From Paraburkholderia largidicola (GTDB lineage: Bacteria > Pseudomonadota > Gammaproteobacteria > Burkholderiales > Burkholderiaceae), in contig NZ_AP023174.1 in NCBI RefSeq assembly GCF_013426895.1, forward strand, positions 3,596,001 to 3,660,000: 64,000 nucleotides of DNA. Direction: 5' to 3'. The notes beneath the pieces were generated by a model. The model worked only from the letters and a program-made list of their open reading frames with translations. It was not told the DNA's origin and did not search any database. Shown here piece by piece: positions 34,187 through 41,287 of this stretch. Positions within the stretch are counted from its first letter, which is position 1; every line of letters starts with the position of its first letter. The position numbers and the translations under genes were made by a program.

Positions 34187-36394
34187 CTACACGCGCTCGC
34201 GGGGAATATGATCGGTGTCGCGGGGATCGGTGGGCGCGCCATTGCCTCCCAAACTGGCAGGTACTTGGCTCCGTCCGGTATTGCCCCCGTGCCCGACACC
34301 TGCGCCGAACAACCTGTTGACGCGATCCTCCATTTCCGGCATGCGCGACGCCATCTGACCACCGACCCATGAGAACACCTGGTCAGGAACAATGTGGATC
34401 AGGCTGAACGTGCTGTTGCACAACGTCTGGCACATACCGACGTATAGAACGATGTAACCGATGATGCTCACGAGGCCCGTCGTGGAGTCAATTTGGGCGT
34501 TCGCCAAAGCAACCCCGAACATCGAGTTCAGCAGTGTCCCAAGCACCACGATGCCCGCTCCGGCCAGTACAAAGCCGATTTCCATGAAGACTGGTCGGAA
34601 CATGACGTTCAACAGGAAAATATAGCCGTGCGTCGGCCTTTGTCCCAACCCTTCACCCTCGCCATCCAGGTGCGTCATCGCCCAAAGCGGCGACGCGACC
34701 ATCGATTCACCGACGACGGCGTACCACGACACGACGCCACTAAACCAGATAATGAACGGCAGCATCGGGATGTAGATCGACAGCATCGCGCCGAAGAAAA
34801 ACAGCGTGATCATCGTAACAACCACGAACGGAGCAAGCGCTTTCAGTGCGCCGCTAGCGGCGCCTGAAACGACATCCGAGAGGCCAAAAGTGGCGACGGA
34901 CGTTGCAGTTGACACGATCTTTCCGGCCGAGGTCTCCTTGACCGCCGCTATACCTTCCACTGCGGTGTATGCGGCAAGTGCGGCCCACCCGGCATCAAGG
35001 ATGTAGTCGCCGAGGTTCTTCATGCCGATGAGCGGATTGGTTGCGCCTACCTGCCCTTGGTCGGAGTTCAGGCTGACCATCCGCCGGATCCAGCCTTGGC
35101 CATCGAAGATCTTCCCGAGAATGCTCTTCGGGTCGGTCATGCCTGTAATCCCGCTTCCCGACAGGTTAGCGAGACCTTGCGATGTCGTCACCGATGCGTC
35201 ACGCTGGTTCTGCTGCGCATAGGTCGCGATGACCTTCCGGTATACCTGCGGGTACGGCATGTTATCGGGATCAGTGCCCGGCACAGGGGCTGCTGTCGCG
35301 TTCGCGAGGCTCGTGAGCTGCGAGTTCGCCTGCGCGAACGTTTGGTACCACGCCCCCATCATGATCCAGCCATCGCGTTGAAGGTTCGACTGGATGACGG
35401 TTGCAAGCTGACTGATGTCACTTGATGAATCTGCGATCGCCTTCGTGATCGTGGCTTGGTATTGCAGCGCTGCTTGGCTGATTGTGTTCGCCGGTTCGGC
35501 GGGCTGAGCCTGCCCGTTGATCGCGGACACATAGGTTTGCGCAGCAGCGGCCAACGTTGATTGCATCGCCGTGAGCGCGCTCTGGTGCGCGGCCAGCAGT
35601 CGTGAATATGCCGGGTTTGGATCGATCGCGTAAACGGCCATGCCATCGTATTGCGGAATCGACGGCGGGGCCGTAATGTCAATTTCCGCTCCACCGCAAG
35701 AAAGACCGCGCTGATTCATTAAGACAATCTTCGTGCCGGTCGCGAGCGGGGCGAAGTTTTCGGCGGGATCAACCGACACGCCCGTATCATTTGGCATGTT
35801 CGCGATTGCCGTGTTTGCGGCCTGCGCACAGAGATTGGCCTCGAAAAGCGCTTTCGCCAAAGTAGTTGCATGAGGCGCGGCCGGGGTGGCGATCATCGAG
35901 CCGCCACTGTTTAGCACCGCTACCGCAGCGTCGAGCGACAGGTTGGCGATACCCACACCAGCCATCGTTCCCCAAAGCATGGCCATCTGCGCGCCACAGT
36001 ACCCACCAAAGATCGGCACCAAACCCGTGAAGCCCACGCCTAGGCGAATAATGAACCAGGGCGAAGATTTCTTCTGTCCCATGAATTCTCCGTCCTGCCC
36101 GGTAGCGATCATTGCGGAGCCAAAGTGATACGTGGCCCAAATCGCACCAACCGCGAGCATGCACGAATTCAGCACAAGGAACAGTTGCGAAATCATGCCG
36201 CCCGAGCCGCCACCGGCTGCAAGCGGGTTGTGCACGATCGAGCCGTAAACCAGCTCGAGCAGTGACATCGACTTGTCGCCGCTTCGGTTTGCGGCGTTCT
36301 GGATCTCGCCCATCGTCACGGACGATTGGGCAAATGACGTTGCTGATGTGAGCGTGATCGATACCGCTGCTGCGGTTCGCTTGACGTTATTCAT
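34187..36394 (-). CDS. DotA/TraY-like membrane protein of a type IVB (IncI-type) transfer system
   Basis: 735 aa from ATG 36394, which gives a clear signal peptide (MNNVKRTAAAVSITLTSATSFA). A start at 36,478 overlapping the previous gene's stop (ATGA) is an alternative. Membrane segments: two early (QLFLVLNSCMLAVGAIWATYHFG; LGVGFTGLVPIFGGYCG), a large periplasmic part with Ala/Gln-rich helices, then a C-terminal cluster including FVVVTMITLFFFGAMLSIYIPMLPFIIWFSGVVSWYAVV, THGYIFLLNVMFRPVFMEIGFVLAG and VSIIGYIVLYVGMCQ. The HLDGEGEGLG...HGY..LLN..FRP pattern and the length match DotA/TraY (R64 TraY is of similar size). Such proteins form an inner-membrane part of type IVB secretion. It is the last gene of a leftward group. 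Confidence 0.78.
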   Translation of the reverse strand: MNNVKRTAAAVSITLTSATSFAQSSVTMGEIQNAANRSGDKSMSLLELVYGSIVHNPLAAGGGSGGMISQLFLVLNSCMLAVGAIWATYHFGSAMIATGQDGEFMGQKKSSPWFIIRLGVGFTGLVPIFGGYCGAQMAMLWGTMAGVGIANLSLDAAVAVLNSGGSMIATPAAPHATTLAKALFEANLCAQAANTAIANMPNDTGVSVDPAENFAPLATGTKIVLMNQRGLSCGGAEIDITAPPSIPQYDGMAVYAIDPNPAYSRLLAAHQSALTAMQSTLAAAAQTYVSAINGQAQPAEPANTISQAALQYQATITKAIADSSSDISQLATVIQSNLQRDGWIMMGAWYQTFAQANSQLTSLANATAAPVPGTDPDNMPYPQVYRKVIATYAQQNQRDASVTTSQGLANLSGSGITGMTDPKSILGKIFDGQGWIRRMVSLNSDQGQVGATNPLIGMKNLGDYILDAGWAALAAYTAVEGIAAVKETSAGKIVSTATSVATFGLSDVVSGAASGALKALAPFVVVTMITLFFFGAMLSIYIPMLPFIIWFSGVVSWYAVVGESMVASPLWAMTHLDGEGEGLGQRPTHGYIFLLNVMFRPVFMEIGFVLAGAGIVVLGTLLNSMFGVALANAQIDSTTGLVSIIGYIVLYVGMCQTLCNSTFSLIHIVPDQVFSWVGGQMASRMPEMEDRVNRLFGAGVGHGGNTGRSQVPASLGGNGAPTDPRDTDHIPRERV

Positions 36395-36474
36395 TTTTGA
36401 AACGACTCGGCGTAAGCAGAGGCCAGCTCGCGCGAAACAGCGCCTAACAAGGTCTTTGCGTGATTCCCTGCAAC

Positions 36475-36792
36475 TCATCGTCGGATCTCCCGTGCCACCG
36501 CGTTTTCGAGCGCTATGTATGCCTGTTTCAAGAGGAACGACCAGAAAAAGACGGCCGACGCGATGGCCATCGCAACGCCGAGCCAGTTCGTCCAGCTTCC
36601 CGCGTCGCCGTCGTGATTGCGCGCCCACCACAAGGAGGCCGGCACGAAGCAATGTACGAGCGCGCCAATCTGGACAATCAGGCAGGCGTCCTTGAACTGC
36701 TCATGTGTGAGGCCGCCACGTGCGCGACGACGCCGCACGACGCGCGAAAAGGCCGCGAGCACGCGGAACACATCGTTGATCGTTCGGGTCAT
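36475..36792 (-). CDS. TraX-like small membrane protein
   Basis: 105 aa from ATG 36792, with GAGGTGA just upstream. There are two hydrophobic segments (DACLIVQIGALVHCFVPASLWW; NWLGVAMAIASAVFFWSFLLKQAYIAL) after a basic N-terminus. Assignment rests mainly on order: it sits between a TraW-like and a TraY/DotA-like gene, as in the IncI plasmid order traW-traX-traY. It is shorter than the R64 protein. Gaps of 4 bp upstream and an ATGA overlap downstream show operon structure. Confidence 0.5.
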   Translation of the reverse strand: MTRTINDVFRVLAAFSRVVRRRRARGGLTHEQFKDACLIVQIGALVHCFVPASLWWARNHDGDAGSWTNWLGVAMAIASAVFFWSFLLKQAYIALENAVAREIRR

Positions 36793-36796
36793 CCCC

Positions 36797-38005
36797 TCAC
36801 CTCGCGTTCGTTGTGCGCACACGCTGTAGCTGCGTTTCGATCGCAGTGCGATCCGCCCCGCGCTCATTGGATGCAAGCAGTTGCCCCAAGAGCACATTCG
36901 TTTGGCGCTGTAGGTCGACGTGCACGTGCGTCTGATCGGCCAGGAACGCTGTGGTGAAAACCAGTTCGCGCATAAGCTTCGTCGGGTCAGCCAGTGCCGC
37001 AAACTCAACTTGCCAGTACGGATTACGCCATCGCCGGCCGGCTTCGAAATCTTCAAGTTCGGCGAGACTCATCGTGCCTGTGCTCTTGGCGACGCTCGAT
37101 GCTGTCGCGCTGAAATACTGCGCGGCGGCGTCCGACTGCTTGAGATCCTGAATCAGTTGAGCGCTGCCGTTGAACGGCTGACGTGAGCCGATGAGGTCGT
37201 TGAGCGGCTTGATCGCGCTCGACATGTTCGCCTGATAAGCCTTCTGCATCGCAATGTACAGCTTGCCTACTTCCGTTCCCGCCTCAGCCTTCGTGATGCT
37301 CTCCGGCGGTTGCGGATCGATCGACATGCGTGCGTAAGCGCGCGCCGCGTCCTGCTGCTGCTGCGTGAACGTCAGATCAACGCCTTTTCCGGGCACGCCC
37401 GCGCCGATCAAAACGCTATCCACATCCGCATCGCCATCGGGCATCTGGGACGCCTTGCAACCGGGATAACCGAGCTGCAACTCGAGCGGCGTGCAGTAGT
37501 TATCGGCGTGAATACTCGCCGAGGCTCGACGCGACGCTTCAACCGCCGGGACCGGCGAGTTGAGCGCTTTATCGAGAGGCGTATATCCGACATGTGTACC
37601 GCCCGGACGCAGCGATGACGATGCCGAGGCAGCACCGCGAACTGCTTGCAGCGCATAGTTACTCGATGACGTGGCGCAGGGATCGATCGGCAACTCTGTT
37701 TCACGGGCGACCCGATCCATTTCCTGCTGCCGTTGAACTTCCAGCGCCATTTCGCGCTGTGTGTTCGCAGCCTGGACGACGCTATTGGACATCTTGGAGC
37801 CGACGCTGGCGATATCGGTATCGATCTCGTTGAGGAGTGTGCTCAGGGATGAACCGAGGGACGTGATCGCCGTTTGAAGCGTCAGTTGCGCCTCCGTGAT
37901 CGCGCTCACAACACATCCATCGCAAATGGCAAACGCGCTGTTGCTGAGGGAAAGCAGCGCGGCCCCGGCGAGCGTGGTGCTCAATCTAGTGTTGATGACT
38001 TTCAA
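36797..38005 (-). CDS. TraW-like periplasmic/lipoprotein-type transfer protein
   Basis: 402 aa from TTG 38005, chosen because AGAGGTG lies about 5 bp upstream and the resulting N-terminus is a good signal peptide (VINTRLSTTLAGAALLSLSNSAFA followed by CDGC). The mature part begins with heptad-like helices (SAITEAQLTLQTAITSLGSSLSTLLNEI; QREMALEVQRQQEMDRVARETELPIDP), then YCTPLELQLGYPGC, and a helical C-terminus with LMRELVFTTAFLADQTHVHVDLQRQTNVLLGQLLASNERG. Length and position match IncI TraW (about 400 aa). The Cys pairs would form disulfides in the periplasm. Sequence-level family evidence is moderate. Confidence 0.6.
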   Translation of the reverse strand: MKVINTRLSTTLAGAALLSLSNSAFAICDGCVVSAITEAQLTLQTAITSLGSSLSTLLNEIDTDIASVGSKMSNSVVQAANTQREMALEVQRQQEMDRVARETELPIDPCATSSSNYALQAVRGAASASSSLRPGGTHVGYTPLDKALNSPVPAVEASRRASASIHADNYCTPLELQLGYPGCKASQMPDGDADVDSVLIGAGVPGKGVDLTFTQQQQDAARAYARMSIDPQPPESITKAEAGTEVGKLYIAMQKAYQANMSSAIKPLNDLIGSRQPFNGSAQLIQDLKQSDAAAQYFSATASSVAKSTGTMSLAELEDFEAGRRWRNPYWQVEFAALADPTKLMRELVFTTAFLADQTHVHVDLQRQTNVLLGQLLASNERGADRTAIETQLQRVRTTNAR

Positions 38006-38015
38006 AGAAGCACCT

Positions 38016-38315
38016 CTAGTGACAATTCGACGCAAGACGCATCGCAAGCGTGGCAGGAACCAGGATTTGGAAAAGCTTTACCTTTCGTTCAAGAGCTTTG
38101 CCCTCGACCAGGTATTGCCGGATCGTGGTCTGGTGGAATGTCGAGACGCCGTTTACACAGGAGCAGGCCGTGATGGTTGTGTCGTAGTAGCGTTCCCATG
38201 CGGCCCGCTCGCTCGGGTCCGCGATGACTTCCACGCCAAGAGGATCGTTGGCCGAGTGCGCGCTTGTCAGCGGCGATATCGCGAGTAATGCGAGGCTCAT
38301 CAACATAGTTTTCAC
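38016..38315 (-). CDS. Small exported protein of the transfer-gene group
   Basis: 99 aa from the GTG at 38315 that overlaps the stop of the upstream gene (GTGA). An ATG further upstream in frame lies inside that gene. The N-terminus is a signal peptide (KTMLMSLALLAISPLTSAHSA). The mature part is short, with AWERYYDTTITACSCVNGVSTFHQTTIRQYLVEGKALERKVKLFQILVPATLAMRLASNCH. Three Cys suggest a periplasmic disulfide-bonded protein. It ends 10 bp before the TraW-like start. Function unknown. Confidence 0.6.
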   Translation of the reverse strand: MKTMLMSLALLAISPLTSAHSANDPLGVEVIADPSERAAWERYYDTTITACSCVNGVSTFHQTTIRQYLVEGKALERKVKLFQILVPATLAMRLASNCH

Positions 38316-38539
38316 GCCGGCGTCCCCAGACATGCAGCAATGGACAGACGCATATCACGCACGCCGTGCAGGTATGCACGGATTTCATTTGAAGGTGAAG
38401 AAGCGATAAGGCACTCCAGGTTGGAGGCAGACATAATCGTTACGTCAGCTAGATCGAGGAGGAGGATGGCCAAATCTGAATCAGGCGACAAAGTGGAAAA
38501 CGGATGCGACGATACAATCGAGTCGATCATGACTTTCAC
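38312..38539 (-). CDS. 75-aa unknown protein, first of the transfer-gene group
   Basis: ATG 38539 is preceded by AGAGGTG with good spacing. The product (MKVMIDSIVSSHPFSTLSPDSDLAILLLDLADVTIMSASNLECLIASSPSNEIRAYLHGVRDMRLSIAACLG) is mixed hydrophobic/acidic without a clear signal peptide or membrane helix. It is translationally coupled to the exported 99-aa protein. I do not recognise it. Confidence 0.5.
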   Translation of the reverse strand: MKVMIDSIVSSHPFSTLSPDSDLAILLLDLADVTIMSASNLECLIASSPSNEIRAYLHGVRDMRLSIAACLGTPA

Positions 38540-38611
38540 CTCTTAGCAGGTGGGTTGTGGTCAGGCACACCGGCCGGTAGCCGCCGGTCGGCGTGCCACA
38601 GTGAGAAGTCT

Positions 38612-39649
38612 TCAGCCCAGTTTCAGCGCGATGTCCGTCGCACGCGGGTGGTAATACCGCTTAAGCATCTGGACACTCTTATGCCCTGTGACGGATGACA
38701 GTTCCAAGATGTTGTCGAGCCGCTCCGCAATACGGGAAGTCGCCTCGTGACGCAAATCATGAAAATGCAGATCTTCGATGCTGGCTCGCTTACACGCCCG
38801 CGTGAACACCCGCTTCAACGCCTCGCCTGTGATTGGAAAGACACGCCCGCTAGCGTCTCTGGGCAAGCGTTGAAGGGTTTCCACTGCCCGGCTTGAGAGT
38901 GGGACATCTCGCGCTTCCCCATTTTTGGTGTCGTGGAGGCGTGCGAAGCGCTGATCGAGGAATACATCGTCCCAAAGAAGCGCAAGAATTTCGCCTCGCC
39001 TCATGGCGGTCTCAATCGCAACGATGACGGCCGGAAGCGCCCATTCGTTCCTACACCCACCGTTAGCGAACCGACCGTGATGGTCACGCGGGCTATACGC
39101 CAACTCAGCAAGGATGCGTTGTTCCTCGCCAGGTGAAAGGCGGCGGGTACGGGCGCGGTTTTCGCGCGGCCGACGAATGACGGAGACTGGATTAACGTCC
39201 ATATGCACGCCCCACTCTCTCCGCGCCACGTTCAACACGTGGCCCAGCAACGTGAGTTCGCGGTTGACGGTCGATCCGGTAACCGGTCGATGTTTGGCGT
39301 CACCTTTTAGACGGCGATCCCTGTACTCAGACAGGATCTTGCCGCTCAGTGCGGCAACCTTGTATTGGGCGATCGGATCGCGGCAGACCTTTCGAATTCG
39401 CAAGATCTCGTCGGCGCCTCCCTTCTTCAAGGGCGACACCTCTTTGGCGTACCGCCGCAGTAAGTCTCCAAACGTGTTGCGCTCGGCTTCAGTGCGATCA
39501 ACGAAGATCCCACGGTCCATTTCCGACTCGATGCGCCGCGCCCACGCATCTGCTTCGGCCTTCGTGTCGAAGGTGCGCCATTGGGGCGGATAACCCACTC
39601 GACGAATCTCTGCTCGCCAGTATTTGCCCCGTTTCCAGATTCCCGCCAT
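38612..39649 (-). CDS. Island integrase, tyrosine recombinase
   Basis: 345 aa from ATG 39649, with GGAG 6 bp upstream. An in-frame ATG at 39664 is less well placed. The N-terminal arm-binding part is AGIWKRGKYWRAEIRRVGYPPQWRTFDTKAEADAWARRIESEMDRG. The core-binding domain includes TFGDLLRRYAKEVSPLKKG and TVNRELTLLGHVLNVA. The catalytic set is complete: TAMRRGEILAL (Arg), LHFHDLRHEATSRIAE (HxxR), SVTGHKSVQMLKRYYH (GH and nucleophile Tyr). It lies 180 bp from the tRNA-Arg and reads away from it, the standard layout for tRNA-targeting islands. It should catalyse recombination between the 51-bp repeats. Confidence 0.95.
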   Translation of the reverse strand: MAGIWKRGKYWRAEIRRVGYPPQWRTFDTKAEADAWARRIESEMDRGIFVDRTEAERNTFGDLLRRYAKEVSPLKKGGADEILRIRKVCRDPIAQYKVAALSGKILSEYRDRRLKGDAKHRPVTGSTVNRELTLLGHVLNVARREWGVHMDVNPVSVIRRPRENRARTRRLSPGEEQRILAELAYSPRDHHGRFANGGCRNEWALPAVIVAIETAMRRGEILALLWDDVFLDQRFARLHDTKNGEARDVPLSSRAVETLQRLPRDASGRVFPITGEALKRVFTRACKRASIEDLHFHDLRHEATSRIAERLDNILELSSVTGHKSVQMLKRYYHPRATDIALKLG

Positions 39650-39754
39650 CTCAGCTCCAGACATTGAGTAATTCTTGTTGCGTCTGGACTATTCTCAACT
39701 CCGCCGCTTTTCCGCCAAATGGCGCATAAGGGGGGTTCCTGGCGGCGCACAAAA

Positions 39755-39788
39755 TGAAAAAGGCCCTTGGCATACGCCTGAGGGCCTT
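39755..39788 (-). terminator. Island-supplied terminator for the tRNA-Arg gene
   Basis: On the minus strand an 8-bp stem (AAGGCCCT / AGGGCCTT) is followed by a T-run, 42 bp past the tRNA 3' end. Since the tRNA's native terminator is stranded at 14,293-14,319, the island replaces it with its own. Confidence 0.85.
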
Positions 39789-39825
39789 GATATCTCTAGG
39801 TCATGCCGACCTAGCGTCACTTTGT

Positions 39826-39876
39826 ATTTTGGCGCGCCCGGCTGGGATCGAACCAGCAACCCCTGCCTTCGGAGGG
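39826..39876 (-). repeat. Right attachment repeat (inside tRNA-Arg)
   Basis: 51 bp identical to 14,368-14,418. It comprises the tRNA 3' half from the anticodon loop to CCA plus four flanking bases. It is the right end of the island. Confidence 0.95.
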
Positions 39877-39905
39877 CAGTACTCTATCCATTGAGCTACG
39901 GGCGC
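39830..39905 (-). tRNA. tRNA-Arg (anticodon CCG)
   Basis: 76 nt with encoded CCA. The acceptor stem GCGCCCG pairs with CGGGCGC, and the discriminator is G. The D arm starts GCTC. The anticodon stem CTGCC/GGCAG encloses the loop CTCCGAA, giving anticodon CCG. The T arm is GCTGG-TTCGATC-CCAGC. All stems pair. The 3' half is island-derived but identical to the displaced original, so the gene stays functional. Confidence 0.97.
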
Positions 39906-40236
39906 ATTCGGCAAAAAGCGCTGCAAAATCACACAGTTGATGCGAGATATGGCGCTAAAGCGAGACCGAGAGCATACCCGGTTTCGTGCTGCCCGTCCAC
40001 CGCGAGCGGGCTTGCACAAAGCGCTGGACGCCCTGGAATTGCCACGACTAGGCCAGCCTACCCCGTCCAATCATGCAGCGAGCCCAGAAAATGTTCGCGT
40101 AAACGCCTACTGAACACCGTCCGGCCCGCTCGCCGACGCCGAAACCTTCCGTCTATAATCGTCCGTGGCTGATCAAGAACAAAGTTGTTGCCGTCGCGCT
40201 GTACCGCTCACAATACCCACGGGAGACGAGACAAGC
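39906..40236. other. Intergenic region between tRNA-Arg and the cytochrome gene
   Basis: No gene seen. It must contain the leftward tRNA promoter and the rightward promoter of the cytochrome c gene (a ribosome site GGGAGACGAG lies just before 40,237). Confidence 0.5.
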
Positions 40237-41187
40237 ATGAGCGAAGCACCACACGGAGCCCCGATCAAAACCCCCGGACAGCTGATCGCCGCAGTCATCG
40301 CTGGTTTTGCTGTCCCCATCATCATCATCATCCTGCTCGCCTATTACGTCGACAATTCGACCCGCACGGGAGCGGGCACCGACGGTCTGTCAGATGCTGC
40401 AGTCGATGCGCGCACCGAACCCCTCGCCAAAGTCGACATCCGCGACGCCAATGCGCCGCGCGTCTACAAGACAGGCGAGGAAGTCTACAAAGCCGTGTGC
40501 TCGACGTGTCACGCGACGGGCGCAGCAGGCGCGCCCAAATTCACCAACACGGGCGACTGGGCGCCGCGCATCGCCGAGGGTTTCGACACGCTCTGGCACA
40601 ACGCGCTGACGGGCAAGGGCGCGATGCCCGCGCGCGGCGGCACGAGCCCGGACGATTACAGCGATTACGAAATCGGCCTCGCCGTCGCGTACATGGCGAA
40701 CAACGCGGGCGCCAAGTTCGCAGATCCACCGAAGCCTGTGCCCGGTCAACCGGCTGCGGGACCGGCCGGCGCTTCGGGCGCAGCGGCGGCTTCCGGCGCC
40801 GAAGCCGCGTCGGGTGCCGCGGCATCGTCAGGCGCAGCGGGTGCTTCCGATGCAGCAGGCGCCCAGGCCGCCGCCGCGATGGCTGCCATGGCCAGCGTGC
40901 CACAAGGCGCGGCGCCCGCATCGGGCGCGACGCAGAGCGCGGACGCATCGCAGGCGGGCAAGGCGCTGTATCAGCAGGTCTGTCAGGCCTGCCACGCGGC
41001 GGGCGTGCTGAATGCGCCGAAGTTCGGCGACAAGGAAGCCTGGGCCCCGCGCCTGAAGGAACCGATGGAAACCGTCTACAACTACGCGCTGCACGGCAAG
41101 GGCGCGATGCCGCCAAAGGGCGGATCGAACGCGTCGGATGCCGATGTGAAGGCCGCCGTCGACTACATGGTCAACGCGTCGAAATAA
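40237..41187 (+). CDS. Membrane-anchored diheme cytochrome c (c5-type)
   Basis: 316 aa from ATG 40237, with GGGAGA upstream. One N-terminal membrane helix (QLIAAVIAGFAVPIIIIILLAYYV) anchors it with the rest in the periplasm. There are two class I cytochrome domains, each with a heme site: CSTCH (within VYKAVCSTCHATGAAGAPKF) and CQACH (within LYQQVCQACHAAGVLNAPKF), and Met ligands in GKGAMPARGG and GKGAMPPKGG. The domains are joined by an Ala/Ser/Gly/Pro-rich linker of about 80 residues. It probably carries electrons to a terminal oxidase or related acceptor. A bidirectional terminator follows. Confidence 0.9.
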   Translation: MSEAPHGAPIKTPGQLIAAVIAGFAVPIIIIILLAYYVDNSTRTGAGTDGLSDAAVDARTEPLAKVDIRDANAPRVYKTGEEVYKAVCSTCHATGAAGAPKFTNTGDWAPRIAEGFDTLWHNALTGKGAMPARGGTSPDDYSDYEIGLAVAYMANNAGAKFADPPKPVPGQPAAGPAGASGAAAASGAEAASGAAASSGAAGASDAAGAQAAAAMAAMASVPQGAAPASGATQSADASQAGKALYQQVCQACHAAGVLNAPKFGDKEAWAPRLKEPMETVYNYALHGKGAMPPKGGSNASDADVKAAVDYMVNASK

Positions 41188-41215
41188 GCAGCTCGCAGCT
41201 TTCAAGACGCAAACA

Positions 41216-41250
41216 AAAATCCCCGCTTCGAAGAGCGGGGATTTTTTTAT
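41216..41250. terminator. Bidirectional terminator between the cytochrome gene and rep
   Basis: The stem ATCCCCGCT / AGCGGGGAT has A-run and T-run flanks on its two sides, so it can stop transcripts of both convergent genes. Confidence 0.9.
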
Positions 41251-41287
41251 GCCTTCAGCATGTACGCACAGCGGGCGTTCGTGCCAG

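Larger units (their letters stand above)
14368..39876. mobile_element. Genomic island integrated in tRNA-Arg(CCG), about 25.5 kb
   Basis: The island lies between two perfect 51-bp direct repeats, the right one inside an intact tRNA-Arg. A tyrosine integrase is transcribed away from that tRNA, 180 bp from it. Cargo in between is typical of integrative elements: a RepA-like initiator with iterons, DNA methyltransferase, vsr, DUF262/HEPN pairs, an Avs-like NTPase, and a few IncI-type transfer genes. Parts (about 19-25 kb) are visibly richer in A/T than the flanks. No relaxase, type IV coupling protein or VirB4-like ATPase is seen, so self-transfer is unlikely. Confidence 0.95.

Noticed and set aside
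36394..36652. Longer start (ATG 36,652) for the TraY-like gene
   Set aside because: It would overlap most of the TraX-like gene, and the added residues are Arg-rich. The signal peptide begins at 36,394, and a start at 36,478 is the only other reasonable option.
15966..39649. CRISPR array or insertion sequence inside the island
   Set aside because: No regularly spaced direct repeats of CRISPR type and no transposase frames with terminal inverted repeats were seen.
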